Positions 1 to 12,197 of a stretch of 64,000 nucleotides of DNA are shown piece by piece (positions within the stretch are counted from its first letter, which is position 1; the number at the start of each line of letters is the position of its first letter). The stretch lies in the NCBI RefSeq assembly GCF_003576645.1, contig NC_044929.1:20633570-20697569 (forward strand), read 5' to 3'. A model generated the notes under the pieces. The model ran no database searches. It was not told the origin of the DNA and saw only the letters and a program-made list of their open reading frames with translations. The translations under genes and the position numbers were made by a program. This stretch comes from Ipomoea triloba (lineage: Eukaryota; Streptophyta; Magnoliopsida; Solanales; Convolvulaceae).

Positions 1-533
1 CTTTAACTCCAAATGGCCTCCCCAGTTTTCCATCTGGTACTCAAATTAATTTTAATTTTTTAACTATCTTAAAATATTCTTCCATCTCAAATTAATCTCA
101 TTAGGTGGCATTAAAAGTATTTATTTCATTTTTTTTGAATAATCAATTTTGCCTCCACTGAGGCTCGAACCCACCACCTCCCGTATAAAGGAAAGGGTTT
201 GATACCATTAGACCACAAGGTCCTTGGCAAGTATTTATTTCATTGATTGCATACGAATTTGCCAATCCTAATTAAATTTTTTAAATAATTAAATATAAAA
301 AAGATCCAACAAAATAGTACTATGAGAGGAGAATGTAAACATCACTTTTTCCAAAATGTTCACCACAGATAACTTTTTATTAAAGTAGAAAATATTCGAC
401 ATATTTGGCTCAAGTTAAGGGGGAAATAAAAGAATGATACACAGATGGAAAAGAGTTTGCAACTCCATAAGATATAATTGCATTAACTTAAAACACAGCA
501 TTTGCTGAAAAAGCTTGAGGCCATGGATGCCTT
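1..533. other. Intergenic, AT-rich, downstream of the GH3 gene
   Basis: No coding frame is supported here. The stretch holds one short SINE (listed separately) and the probable 3' UTR of the minus-strand GH3 gene next to position 533. The rest is AT-rich with no recognised structure. Confidence 0.6.
131..228 (-). mobile_element. Very short tRNA-derived SINE with perfect 16-bp target duplication
   Basis: Read on the minus strand, the element starts near 228 with a tRNA-like head. It has a box A-like stretch (TGTGGTCTAATGG), then a box B (GGTTCGAGCC), and ends in an A-run seen as T8 at 131-138. The 16-bp direct repeat AAGTATTTATTTCATT flanks it exactly at 115-130 and 229-244, the mark of target-primed insertion. 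At 98 bp it is little more than the tRNA-related part. A related head or tail occurs at 13608-13767, 23885-24032 and near 55037-55160. It is not a functional tRNA, because no acceptor stem or anticodon arm can be closed. Confidence 0.8.
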
Positions 534-3500
534 CTATAGCACCTTGTTTTTGCTTGTTAACCCAAACCCAACTGGGAACAAAGGGTCATATCCATTTTCC
601 CCAGGATTCATAGGCACTTGATCAATGCTTCTAAACCAGCTCATCGGGAGGCGCCCATGGAACTCGTGATCCCCAAAGATGGCTTCCGTGACCCCTGCGC
701 CTTCAGTCCCGGGCAGCCAAGCAGCCACAAAGCCATCTACTTTCTCCAGAAGTGAAGGCTCCAAGTACATTGGCCTTCCAGAGATGAGGATTGCCAGTGT
801 CGGAACTCTGTCTGCAACAAAGCTTATCAGCTTAGAACCGTTGAAAGGAATGATGAGGTCCTTGCTGTCGCCACCAGATTCGCAATAAGGAGCTTCACCC
901 ACGACTACAATGGAGAACGAGAACTGTTGATTTGAAAAAGTGTCCAGGGATGGATTTTGCTCGTATACCACTTCGGTTTCCCCTCCCACTGAAGCTCTGA
1001 TAGCATCCAGGATTGTTGTGCCTAAAATAATTGATATCGGGAATTCAATCTTCATGCATAGCGGAGAAACAAGAGTAAAATATACAATCTTTTTTTCTTT
1101 TTTTAGAACATACAATCTACGCGTACTAACTTTCATGCGAGGGTTGTTTAATATCAGCAAAAACCAAAGCTTAATGTTAGGAAAGAACAGAATCAGATGC
1201 TTGTAAATAGTGCATGTATAAATAATAACTACAAAACCTATGCTTCGATGGAGCCTGCCCCTCAGAAAAATTGTTTCATATGCATGTTTCCTTAAACTTT
1301 GAAGGGCAACACGACACAAAAAATAAGTGCTCGGGGTATAGTGTCACATTATAACTTACCAATAGTAATTCTGCCACTTTGTCCGTCCCAAGTTTTAGTC
1401 CACCCTCCACACTGAAATCCAAGATCATCTGCATGCTGTCCCGCAACAAGGATTCTCTTAGCGTTCTTATCTAGGGGAAGGAATGGTTTTGTTGTGTCCT
1501 TCCCATTCTTCAGGAGAACCAGAGACTTGCGAACTGCTTCACGTGCCAGATCCCGGTGTAGCTGAAACAATTGTTCACACGTTTAAAATCCCACATTTCA
1601 CACCCGCAAAGTTTTCATTTTATGCCTCCTGTTTTCTAATAAATTATGATAATATAAGAGGACATGTAAAACAAGGTGCCACAAAATTCATGCAGCCTTC
1701 TCTCTCTCTAGTTCGATCTAGTTGAAAAGTAGCCACCCGTTTGAAAGTTAACCGCATAACAGCAAAATATTAAGGAGAGGGATGTATTAGCTTACTTTAC
1801 AACCAACTTTATCCAACAACGACCTATCGCTCAGTGGGTACTCAAAAAGTCCAGCTATAAACTTCACTCTCAGGATCCGTTCAACAGCATCATCAATTCT
1901 GGTCATTGGTATTTCCCCAGATTCAACCAGACATTTTAGGTCATCAAGATATAATTGATAACGTAAGGGCACCATCACCTGTAAATTCATTAATTGATGT
2001 CTTGTATGGACCCTAAAAACATTAGTTAAACAAAGAAATTCTAACATTGGACTTTTGAGAAACGGGCGATTTATAAGAAGATACCATATCAATTCCAGCA
2101 TTGATGGCTGCCAGAACACAACGCCGGTAATTTGATCCAAAAGGATTAGAGAGTCTGTCTAGTGCGGCACAATCAGTAATGATAAAGCCCTACAAAAATG
2201 GAATCATTTGCATTTACCATATAACAAACTAGATCATTTAGATGCATAAAAATAAATAAATAAATAAAAACTACTACTTCACTATTTTCTTTTTTCTGAG
2301 TGACAAGAGAAAGCCACGACCACTACCCGAGAGTGTTCACTGGGTAAACCCCGCCTTATAACCCTAGCCGGCAAAGGATCATAAGGAGGTAAACCAGCCT
2401 AGGTTGCCCATAACTCACTGGTGGCCATGTGCAACATTTTATCCAACCAAGAGATGGAAAAATTAATGACAAACTGTAATAAATTATGACCATTAAATAT
2501 CATTGTCCGATTTTCAAATTTCCAATCAACCCAAGCAATATGATATTGAGTAGTGTTCCCTGAACCATAAATCTATCTTTCTCGTTTTCTATTCAGTGCT
2601 CTTAAATCCTGACACAATTGTCAGAGGATCATAATGATGCACCGAAAAGCATACAAGCCACTCAAAATTGGCATGTGCTTGAACAATACAAGTAATTCAT
2701 CATTTTTATGAAAGAATTGCCAAGCAAAATGTATAAATTCTCACAAAGAATGGCCATTATTACCTTGAATCCTAGCTTTCCTTTCAAAACATCTGTAAGA
2801 AGAAATTTACTTGTGTGCATTTGGGTCCCGTTCCAGCTAGAGTAGGAGGCCATAATAGTGCAAACTCCCTGAGAAAGACAGTCAAGATAAGGAGCCAGAT
2901 GAATTCTCTCCAGATCCTCGTACGATAATATGGTATTCCCCTCGTTTCTACCTTCATGAGTACCCCCATCTCCAACAAAATGCTTAGCACAGGCAACAAT
3001 ATTGTTCCTAGAGTAAAATACATAAATTCAAGGGATTTAAATAAATAGTTTAAAGTTCATGTGAGACTCTTCTACATAAATTGGATTAAAGCTCCAACCT
3101 CAGTACATATCTGATGACCATGTAATCATAAAGCAGAAAAAGGACAAATTATTGGAATTAATTTTCCCCTTTTCCGAATGATTAAACATTTCTGCATGTT
3201 TCTAAGAGAGTAAAGAAGTCTTCAGCTCAAACTATATAGATTCTAATATATCTTCGTGCTTAAAGCATTTGTTGTATATATGAAAGCAACTCGAAGAAAG
3301 TATGAATTGCACTTTATAAGTGACAATACAATATGGGTTATTAGTAATAACTAGAGAGGTATGCAATAAGAGTGGTAAAAAGAATTATTTTTGTTGTAAT
3401 GATTATAGCTACCTTCCAGCTAGAAAGGGATATCCACTTGGGTGGCCAGGGGGTGGTTGCCCTTGTAATCCTGTAATGACAGATGCCATCTTTCTAACTA

Positions 3501-4808
3501 TTTCAGTGTCTTCACTAAAACTCTCGTAACATCTTCCCCATCTTGGATCTTTACATACCTATTTCCAGGAATCAAAATGAAAAAAGGTTGAGGTAAATAC
3601 TTTCAAGGGGAGGGCATGGCAAGGTATACAGGCAAGTGAGAGAATCAGAATACCAGAGAAAATGAGAAATTCAACAAATGGTCTTATATCTCAACTACAT
3701 TATGGCAAACGAATCGGGCCTACAAATTTTAGTTTTATGCTTATGTGATCCATGTTATGTTAATCAAGATTCTGAATCCAATCCTTTACATTAACTCATT
3801 TCCAAATTTTTGACTTCTTATTTTCATAACAGCTCAACTCAACACCAGAAAAGGATAAAAGACTAGATAAATACCATCAATTGCCAATTTTCAGAGTTAG
3901 CAAGAACAAAAAGAATGTTATTCATTTCATTTATAAAAAGATGCACTTTCTATACAAGCTTTTTCTTGCCCACAAACGGCAAAGTTTTCATGCCTGGGCC
4001 ACACCCTGCCCGACATAACAGGATATTGGAGAGGTAAATCACGGGCGCAATAGATAAGAGCCCACATTGGGGCCCACCGTAACTCCTGGGCCCATACTGC
4101 CAGAGCTTGGTCCTGTGTGTTACCCACAATCTACCACCCAGGAGGGAACAGGATATTCTTCATATAGTATAGGAGATTAGGAACTCACTGCAACACTGGG
4201 AGCAAAGGTGTAAGGACTGCCGCTGGCCCTGACTTCAAGAGCAGTCGCAACCCCAATCTGCCGAGCCAATTCATCGTCTCTGCGTCACATTTGATCCTCT
4301 AAACTGTGACTAGGAACAATCCAGGGTTCTACACAAAGCATACATACAGAAAGGCTGGGTTTAATTTGTTAACCTGGTAGCTCCGAGGCCTATATTATGA
4401 GGAAAAATGGTGGCACCGTAGACATTATTGTTCCCATGGACCGCATCAACCCCATAGATTAGCGGAATGCCGAGGCGCGACTCCAACGCCGCTCTCTGGA
4501 ACCCGTCGATCATATCCGCCCAATCCTTGGATAAGGCGTTCTCGAATGGGCAACTACCGCCAACACTCAAAATACTCCCTGAAATCCCCAAAAAAAAAAT
4601 CCTCAATTAGGAGATAAAAATGTATGTATATAATGATACGGTGTGTTTATATACCGATAGAGAGGTCTCTGAGGACGGAAGGAGTGGCGACGGAGCGTTC
4701 GATTTGGGTCATCTGGCCCAGCTTTTCTTGCTGAGTCATGCGGGAGAGGAGGTCCTTCACTCGGGCCTCCACCGGAGCTCTCGGGTCTCTGTAAATGCAA
4801 TCCTCCAT
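534..4808 (-). CDS. Glycoside hydrolase family 3 beta-glucosidase, nine exons
   Basis: Splicing 4808-4655, 4578-4374, 4279-4189, 3558-3413, 3007-2764, 2189-2085, 1978-1796, 1561-1360 and 1021-534 gives 1818 bp, 605 residues, with GT/AG at every junction. That is the usual length for plant GH3 enzymes that split beta-linked glucosides or glucans. The start [20 protein letters not shown] matches the Arabidopsis At3g47000 type, which lacks an obvious signal peptide, so location is open. The N-terminal (alpha/beta)8 part carries the family nucleophile region [11 protein letters not shown], with Asp286 as predicted nucleophile. The C-terminal sandwich carries [10 protein letters not shown] (Glu486, Glu491), where the acid/base Glu of barley ExoI-type enzymes lies. 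Family members usually have Trp right after the nucleophile Asp; here it is Cys287. Intron 5 (2190-2763) contains a SINE-like fragment. The gene looks intact. Substrate cannot be read from sequence. Confidence 0.92.
2285..2430 (-). repeat. SINE-like fragment in a GH3 intron (repeat family B)
   Basis: This intronic stretch reads on the minus strand as the same repeat seen at 13195-13400, 23650-23860 and 55850-55980. Shared blocks are GGTTAGTTATGGGCAA-like, TTTACCTCCTT, GGGGTTTACCCAGTG-like and CGGGTAGTGGTCG-like. Copies occur on both strands and are diverged. It probably derives from an old tRNA-type SINE. Confidence 0.5.
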
Positions 4809-5728
4809 GGTTGTTGATTGTGATCGATTTTCCGGTGATCAAACTACAGAAGACTCAGATGCGAAGACGATGAGGAGTAGGCGATTCTCTGCCTAATCTT
4901 CTCCAATACTATCAACAAAGCAGTAGTGAGATTGAGTAGGCGGAGTTTGCTATGGGCTATGGCGACTTTGGCCGTTGTGAGAGTTTGTGAATCCCCGACA
5001 CCAAGTCAGTACCAATTTTGGTGTACTAATTCTAAGTTCGATTTTGTCAATCACCATCACAATTTCGTCGGACTAATTCTAAGCTCGATTTTGTCACAAT
5101 CACAATTTCGCTGAACTAATTTTAAGCTCGATTTTGTCACAATCAGTTTATCGGTCATATCTTAATTTTTACGCAGGCACAAGGAATCTTATCCACGTTA
5201 TTATGTAAAAGTGCAATTTGAAGCCTATTACACTAAGAGCGAGATTTACATATACATAGTTTCTTGTACAAACTATGATGCAAAAGCGGGATTTGCAACC
5301 TATTACACAAGAAACAAGCGGAATTTACAATCTATTACACAATAACGGGATTTGTATGGAGTACAACAAAAGTTGAATTTGCAGTTTATTACACAAGAGT
5401 AGATTTTCCGTAACGCACAACAAAAGCAAAGTTTGCAACTTAATACACAAGAGCTCGATTTTGCCCGTGCACATCAATATTCCTTTTAATGGGTGGGAAA
5501 GCAGCAAACTTCATTCTAAAACATCCATAGCATTGGAATCAAAGTAGACTGTAAAATATTTTATTGGAAACAAATGCTTCTCAATGTTCATTATCTTGGA
5601 GCTAACATTAGTTTAATATGTTACAACTTACAACAAACTTGAAGCAAAATTGAAGAGGGTTCAACTGCTTTCACATCTAAAAGGACAAAAACTACTACAA
5701 GAGTACACATAAACATAGTGGTCATGAA
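4809..5728. other. Intergenic between GH3 gene and the large acidic-protein gene, with degenerate tandem repeats
   Basis: This holds the upstream region of the GH3 gene and the 3' UTR end of the next minus-strand gene. From about 5020 to 5150 a roughly 50-bp unit containing AAGCTCGATTTTGTCACAATC-like sequence recurs three times. From about 5205 to 5470 a second degenerate unit, around GGATTTGCAACCTATTACAC, recurs about seven times. The short open frames here are by-products of these repeats. Confidence 0.6.
5020..5470. repeat. Two degenerate short tandem arrays
   Basis: Two arrays lie side by side: about three copies of a 48-60 bp unit with the core CTCGATTTTGTCACAATC, and about seven loose copies of a 30-50 bp unit with the core TTGCAACCTATTACACAAGA. 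Both also share CTCGATTTTG, so they may have one origin. Confidence 0.6.
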
Positions 5729-8700
5729 TCAATCTTTAAGGTTAGTGTTACTATGGTCCCTTTCACCTGAGCCAATGTTAGCTTCATTAGCCTTCAGGTG
5801 GTCTGCAGCATTTTCAGAATTCATTGGCTTTTCTGAATCCTGGCTACCATCATCTTTACCTGCATCTCCTCTGGATGCACTGGTTGCAGCGTCGGCTTCA
5901 TTTTGTATCCGGTGTTCGCCTTCAGGATCTTCACCTTTACTTGGATGAACTGATTGTGAAGTTTGAGGTTGTTTGGTAACAGAATCAGGTGAAGGCAATC
6001 CCTGCGATGATTCTCCTTCGTGGCTTCCTTGAAAACTTGGTGCCTTATCATTATCATTGTTAACTATGTTGAAATTGGGAATTTCCCTCTCATTCTCAAT
6101 TGGCTTCTCAGAAAGATCAGGTGTTGCCTGTCCAGAGGAAAACCAGACAAGTAAAATATTTTGATGTCTATTGTTGGCATATTCGGGACAAAAGTTGAAA
6201 TGCATAAAGTGAATAGGAAAAAGATGAGCATAAACACGATAATTATACCTCTCTTTCGATGGAATTAACACTGGGGGTTGAGTCGCTCTTTTCGTTTACT
6301 GCCTTAGACACATCAAAGTTGCTGACTTCATTGATAGTGAAATTTCTGGACTCGCTTTCAACAACATTATTGACATCTGATTCCACTTCAGCAATTGGCT
6401 GGATTACAGATGCATTTGTATGATTATCACTCCTGGTTTCGTTAGAGGACGCTTCATGATCATTTGATTCCAAACGATTGGTAGTCATCTCCAGTTTGGG
6501 CAGTCTCTCGGTTTCTTCAGTACTATCTATCTTCAAAATCTCCTCCGGGATCACTGATGCTGCATTTGATTCCAAACGATTGGTATCGTTAGAGGACGTC
6601 TCATGATCATTTGGTTCCGAACGATTGGTAGTCATCTCCGGTTTGGGCAGCCTCTCGGTTTCTTCAGTACAATCTATTTTTAAAATCTCCTCCGGGATCA
6701 CTAATGCTGCATTGGTATGATTACCGGTACTGGTTTCCTCAGAAACTGGCTTCTGTACTATTCCATCGAGGTGAGCTGCTCCTTCGGTCATTTTAGCTTC
6801 TTTATTTTCCGTCATTGAAGGACCTTGATGACCTCTTTCTTCATTTAAGCGTGGAAGTTCACTTTCAGTCATACCCAGTTCGGGTGGACCTCCAGCCTTT
6901 TTAATAGAATCAGTGTTCTGTATCTCCTTCTCCTGGATTACAGATACATTTGTATGATTATCATTGCTGGTTTCCTTAGAGGACTTTTCGTGATCATTTG
7001 ATTCCAAACGATTGGTAGTTATCTCCGGTTTGGGCAGTCTCTCGATTTCTTCAGTATAATCTATCTTCAAAATCTCCTCCGGGATCACTGGTGCTGCATT
7101 GGTATGATTACTGGTACTGGTTTCCTCAGCAACTGGCTTCTGTACTGTTCCCTCGAGGTGGGCTGCTCCCTCAGTCATTTTAGCTTCTTTATTTTCTGCC
7201 ATTGAAGGACCTTGAGGACCTCTTTCTTCATTTAAGCGTGGGAGTCCACTTTCAGTCATATCCAGTTCGGGTGGGCCTCCAGCCTTTTTAATAGAATCAG
7301 TGTTTTGTATCTCCTTCTTCTGGATTACAGATGCATTTGTATGATTATCACTGCTAGTTTCCTTAGAGGACTTTTCGTGATCATTTAATTCCAAATGATT
7401 GGTAGTCATCTCCGGTTTGGGCAGTCTCTCGGTTTCTTCAGTACAATCTATCTTCAAAATCTCCTCCGGGATCATTGGTGCTGCATTGGTATGATTATTG
7501 GTACTGGTTTCCTCAGCAACTGGCTTCTGTACTGTTCCCTCGAGGTGGGCTGCTCCCTTGGTCATTTTAGCTTCTTTATTTTCTGCCATTGAAGGACCTT
7601 GATGACCTCTTTCTTCATTTAAGCGTGGAAGTTCACTTTCAGTCATTTCCAGTTCAGGTGGACCTCCAGCCTCTTTAATAGAATTAGTGTTCTGTATCTC
7701 CTTCTCCTGGATTACAGATGCATTTGTATGATTATCACTGCTGGTTTCCTTAGAGGACTTCTCGTGATCATTTGATTCCAAATTATTGGTAGTCATCTCC
7801 GGTTTGGGCAGTCTTTCAAGCGCTTCAGTACAATCTATCTTCAAAATTTCTTCCGGGATCACTGGTGCATTTGTATGACTATCACTACTAGTTTCCGGGA
7901 TCACTGGTGCATTTGTATGACTATCACTACTAGTTTCCTTAGAGGACTTCTCGTGATCATTTGATTCCAAACGATTGGTAGTCATCTCCGGTTTGGGCAG
8001 ACTCTCAATCTCTTCAGTACAATTTATCTTCAAAATTTCCTCCGGGATCACTGGTGCATTTGTATGACTATCACTACTAGTTTCCGGGATCACTGGTGCA
8101 TTTGTATGACTATCACTACTAGTTTCCTTAGAGGACTTCTCGTGATCATTTGATTCCAAACGATTGGTAGTCATCTCCGATTTGGGCAGACTCTCAGTCT
8201 TTTCAGTACAATCTATCTTCAAAATTTCCTCCGGGATCACTGGTGCATTTGTATGATTATCACTGCTGGTTTCCTTAGAGGAATTCTCATGATCATTTGA
8301 TTCCAAACGATTGATAATCATCTCCGGTTTGGGCAGACACTTAGTCTCTTCAGTACAATCTATCTTTAAAACCTCATCCGGGATCACTGATGCATTGGTA
8401 TGATTATCACTGCTTGTTTCCTTAGAGGACTTCTCATGATCATTTGATTCCAAACGATTGGTAGTCATCTCCAGTTTAGGTAGTCTTTCGGGCGCTTCAG
8501 TACAATCTATCTTCAAAATTTCCTCCGGGATCACTGATGCATTTTTATGATTATCACTGCTGGTTTCCTTAGAGGACTTCTCGTGATCATTTGATTCCAA
8601 ACGATTGTTAGTCATCTCCGGTTTGGGCAGACTCTCAGTCTCCATCTTCAAAACCTCTTCCGGGATCACTGATGTATTGGTATGATTACTGGTACTGGTT

Positions 8701-11700
8701 TCCTCATAATACTTCTCGCGATCATGTGGTTCTGAATGATGGGCACTAGTTTCAAGTTCGGACAGACCTTTCGTCTCTACAATAGAATCTTTGTTTTGTG
8801 TATCCTCATGAATCACCAAAGGAATCATATGATTATTTCTGGTTTCCTCAGAAGACTTGTCGTGATCATACAATTCTGAACAAGGGGCAGTAGTCTCCAA
8901 TTTGGGCAGACCTTCAGTTTCTTTAGCAGAATCTTTGTTTTGTGTATCCTCATGGATCACCAAAGGATTGACATGATTATTTCTGGTTTCCTCAGAAGAC
9001 CTGTCATGATCATATGATTCTGAGCGACGGGCAATAGTCTCCAATTCGGGCAGACCTTCAGTTTCTTTAGCAGAATCAATATTCAGTATCTCCCTCTCCT
9101 GGATCATTGAAGAATTGACATGAGTATCACTGCTGGCTTCATCAAAAGACTTGTTGTGATCATCAGAAGAAACATGGCTGACTTCTAAACCAACCTGTGA
9201 TTGAACAAGCAAATATCTTTTTACTGAAACACGATATAGTACGTTGGCTACCCGAATTCCATGGAATCTACAGTGCTATTCATAAATATGAAAATATAGA
9301 GTAGAAAATAATCACCAACCTGGTGGTGCACTGTTGGGATATCAGCTGATAACTGCAATGGTTCATGAGAAGTTGTGGGATTTGAAATGTCATCTGTTAC
9401 TTGATGTGTGGTTTCTACTATCTGATTTTGAGACTGTGGAACCTCAATTTGCGGTTCCTGATCCCAGTTGGAAGAGGCTAGATCCAACGAAAACTTTGCA
9501 TGTGATATGGAGGTAGGAGATGAAGATGAGCTTGAGGAGGAAGTTGAAATTTGTTCAGCCACAGATTCAGGATCATCATAGCTCTGGTTAACCATGGAAG
9601 AGCCTAAGTCTTCACCACGCCGTTCTGCAAAACCATATTGTTGATCCTCAGAATGGATCTTGCTTACGAAACTTGAGGATGAGTCTTCATTCATTGAAAA
9701 CATTGGTTGAGATATGGGAGACGTGGAGGAACTAGACACGTCTGGAACGTGTTCATCCCCAGATTCTGGGATTAGCAGTTCACTCTGATTTGCAGCAGAA
9801 GATCCCCTTTCACTTGGTGGTTCAACAGCTCTATCTTGAGTAACTTCTCTAACATCATTTTTCTCCATTGACATTGAATTTTCTCCATTATTATCTGCCT
9901 CGGCAGGTGAAAAGGAATGCTGAGCCATTTGATCATTTAACAAAAGATTTGAAGAATCATTTTCTACTTTGTGTTCCTGAACCTCCACACGCGCTTCTTG
10001 ATCCAAAACTGAAGTATCATTCTCTACTGTGTGCACATTAACATCCTGAACCTCCACACGCGCTTCTTGATCCAAATTTGAAGTATCATTCTCTACTTCG
10101 CTTATTAGCGTTGGAGCAGAGGCAACGTGAGTTTGTTCAAAGACAGGTTCGGGTGGGGATGATGCTTCAAGATCAGCAGGGCTCTCACTAGCTTCAGAAA
10201 TCTCCAATTCTTCACCAATCTTTGAATGGCTGTTTCGTTTAACCAGCTCTATAATTTCTGTTCTTTCTCCACTCTTATGAGCATGTGAATCTGCAAATGA
10301 ACTTGAATCAACAGGATCTTGTTGGATTACTCTCTCCGGTGGGATGTGCAGCGTGGGATTGATGTTCGAAAATCCAGACTTGACTAAATCTTGTTCAGTG
10401 ACCTCGTGCACTTCTCTAGACCTCGATTCATTTTCATCCAGCCTAGACGGGCGAGATGGGGCAGCCAACGTGCATTCGTTGCTAGAGGCAGTGTCTTTTT
10501 CCAGCTCCCTATTATACACCGAAATCTCTTCCTCGAGGGAAGAGGCTCCATCAACAGACCTTGGAGGAGAGCCGATTTCAGAAACCTCTACCTGCAGGTC
10601 AGAAGCAACCGAATGGCTAGGAGTAGGAAGCATGGCGCCATTGGCATAGTAGTAATGCTCCTCCATTCTCGCCTTCTGGGACATAGACAGTCCAGGATTC
10701 AAACTCTCCGGGCTGTCCACAGCTATGTTCCTCGAAGATGAAGGTGTGGAAAGTGACTTCAAGATTGCATCTTTATCGATCCTGTAGAATGGCTCGTCGT
10801 CTTCTTCTGAAGAAGACGAGCTCGTCCTGTCATCAATATCTTCAATCAGTACTGATTTTATTTGCACTTCGCTCCCATCTTCTTCGGGGTCAGCAGAGGC
10901 CTGTTCTTTGACATCACTGGTGCTTTCTCGGTTCAGCTCATCGGGTTCTTCAACTGTAACCTGCTCGATCATCCTATCTGCAGCATCTTCCTTGTTAACT
11001 GCAAGCAAAACTGTCAGATACTAAAAACATAGACAGAAAAAGAGGAAGATCAGAAGAAGTTATTTTAGCAGGCTTACCAAATGGAGATCTTGGTCCGAAA
11101 CCTTCAGGCATCTCAAAAAGCTTAAACCTGTGTGGGAACTTAGACCTGAAATTCTGATTGAATGAAGGACCTAAAGTGAAGCTCTCATGCCTGCAGAACA
11201 TTATATCCTGATTAGGAACCATGAAGTCCTGGTGGAAGCTTCCTCCTCTGAGATTCGGCTTCTCCTCGTGCTGATCGTAGGGAAGATCGAAGGGGTTGTG
11301 GGCTGGCAACAGAACCGAAGGAGCAGAGCCCGGGGTAGGCGAAAATGGACTGCTCGAACCAGCATTGGTTCGGGGAATCACAATGGAGATTGGAGGATCA
11401 TCACTGCCAATATTCATCAATGTCCTCCTCACATGGAGGCTCACCAGCCTTCTCGCCCTTCGCCTCGCCATCAAACTCTCCAGCCTCTTGTTCCTCTCCA
11501 TCTCAGAAAGATCCATCAGACTCTTCTGATCCTCCTGGCTCCACCGCACACCCTTGTTCTTCTCCCTCCTCCTACCCCCTTCATTCTCAGAACTATCTGT
11601 CATTTCATTGTCATCACTCTCATCCATAACCCTAAATGATTTCCTCCACCCCTTAGAAAGCCCCTCCACACATAAGCTCTGAGACGCATCAGACGAAGAA

Positions 11701-12197
11701 CATTCCGCGGGGTCCACCTCCACTTCCCTAATATCCTTCATGTTCTCTTCTGTCAGAGGACTTTTATCAACCACTTCGTGCTCACTAAAACCCGCCGGCG
11801 GAAAAATCGACCCGCCGTCTTCCTCAACGTACGGCGGGAAATCCTTCTTCGATTTCCTTCGCCGGACGGATTGAGCGCGCCCGATCGCTTTCTTTCTCCT
11901 CTCTTCATCCTCAGAGAGCTTGATTTTTCCGGAGGGTTTCGGATCCGCATTTTCCCTGTTCGCAGCTCCGACCTCGGGAAAGTATGTTACTTTGATGATA
12001 ACGGCGGCGATGAGGACAAAAGGAAGGGAATAAATCAAGAACCAGAAGATTGTCGTCAAGAACACATACAAAACAAGGAAGATTACGAAAAATAGCGAGG
12101 CCAAAGGATGTTCCCTTGCGAAAGTGCAGCATAATCTCATCGAGAATTCAAGGAAAACCCATAAATACGTCCGAACATCCTTTGAAGTGATCCCCAT
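5729..12197 (-). CDS. Large acidic membrane-anchored protein of unknown function (At2g29620/At1g07330-like)
   Basis: Exons 12197-11078, 10998-9320, 9194-6249 and 6127-5729 join in frame (6144 bp, 2047 residues, TGA stop). The start MGITSKDVRTYLWVFLEFSM is followed by two hydrophobic segments at residues 32-52 and 54-70. Next come a basic Arg/Lys region (QSVRRRKSKKDF), a conserved plant block (MERNKRLESLMARRRARRL, then VRRTLMNIGSDDPPISIVIP), and a very long Glu/Ser/Asp-rich tail. The tail in exon 3 is built of near-identical repeats (listed separately). I recognise the family as the plant 'dentin sialophosphoprotein-like' unknowns; no biochemical role is known to me. The tail should be disordered and the N-terminus probably sits in a membrane. 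The repeat region makes it longer than I would expect for the family. Confidence 0.85.
6420..8720 (-). repeat. Coding 147-bp (49-residue) tandem repeats nested in a 387-bp higher-order repeat
   Basis: The block beginning GTCATCTCC recurs at 7792, 7981, 8170, 8317, 8464 and 8611 on the plus strand. Spacings are 189, 189, 147, 147 and 147 bp. The 189-bp units carry an extra 42-bp duplication. A longer unit recurs at 6881, 7268 and 7655, exactly 387 bp (129 residues) apart. All spacings are multiples of three, so the frame is kept. In protein, the phrase EEILKIDCTEETE or a close variant occurs ten times, each near TTNRLESNDHEKSSKETSSD. Confidence 0.9.

Noticed and set aside
150..228. Possible tRNA gene on the minus strand
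   Set aside because: It has box A and box B but no closing acceptor or anticodon stems, an A-tail follows, and 16-bp target duplications flank it. It is a SINE.
679..1206. Open frames on the plus strand across the last GH3 exon
   Set aside because: They are antisense shadows of the GH3 coding sequence and have no family features.
5325..5507. Leu/Cys-rich minus-strand frame
   Set aside because: A by-product of the short tandem array there.
7395..7592. Plus-strand frame inside the repeat exon
   Set aside because: It is the antisense of the repeat array; similar stretches occur in each unit.
10344..11639. Plus-strand frames opposite the large acidic protein
   Set aside because: Shadow frames of a Ser/Glu-rich coding strand; no homology and no independent promoter or splice evidence.
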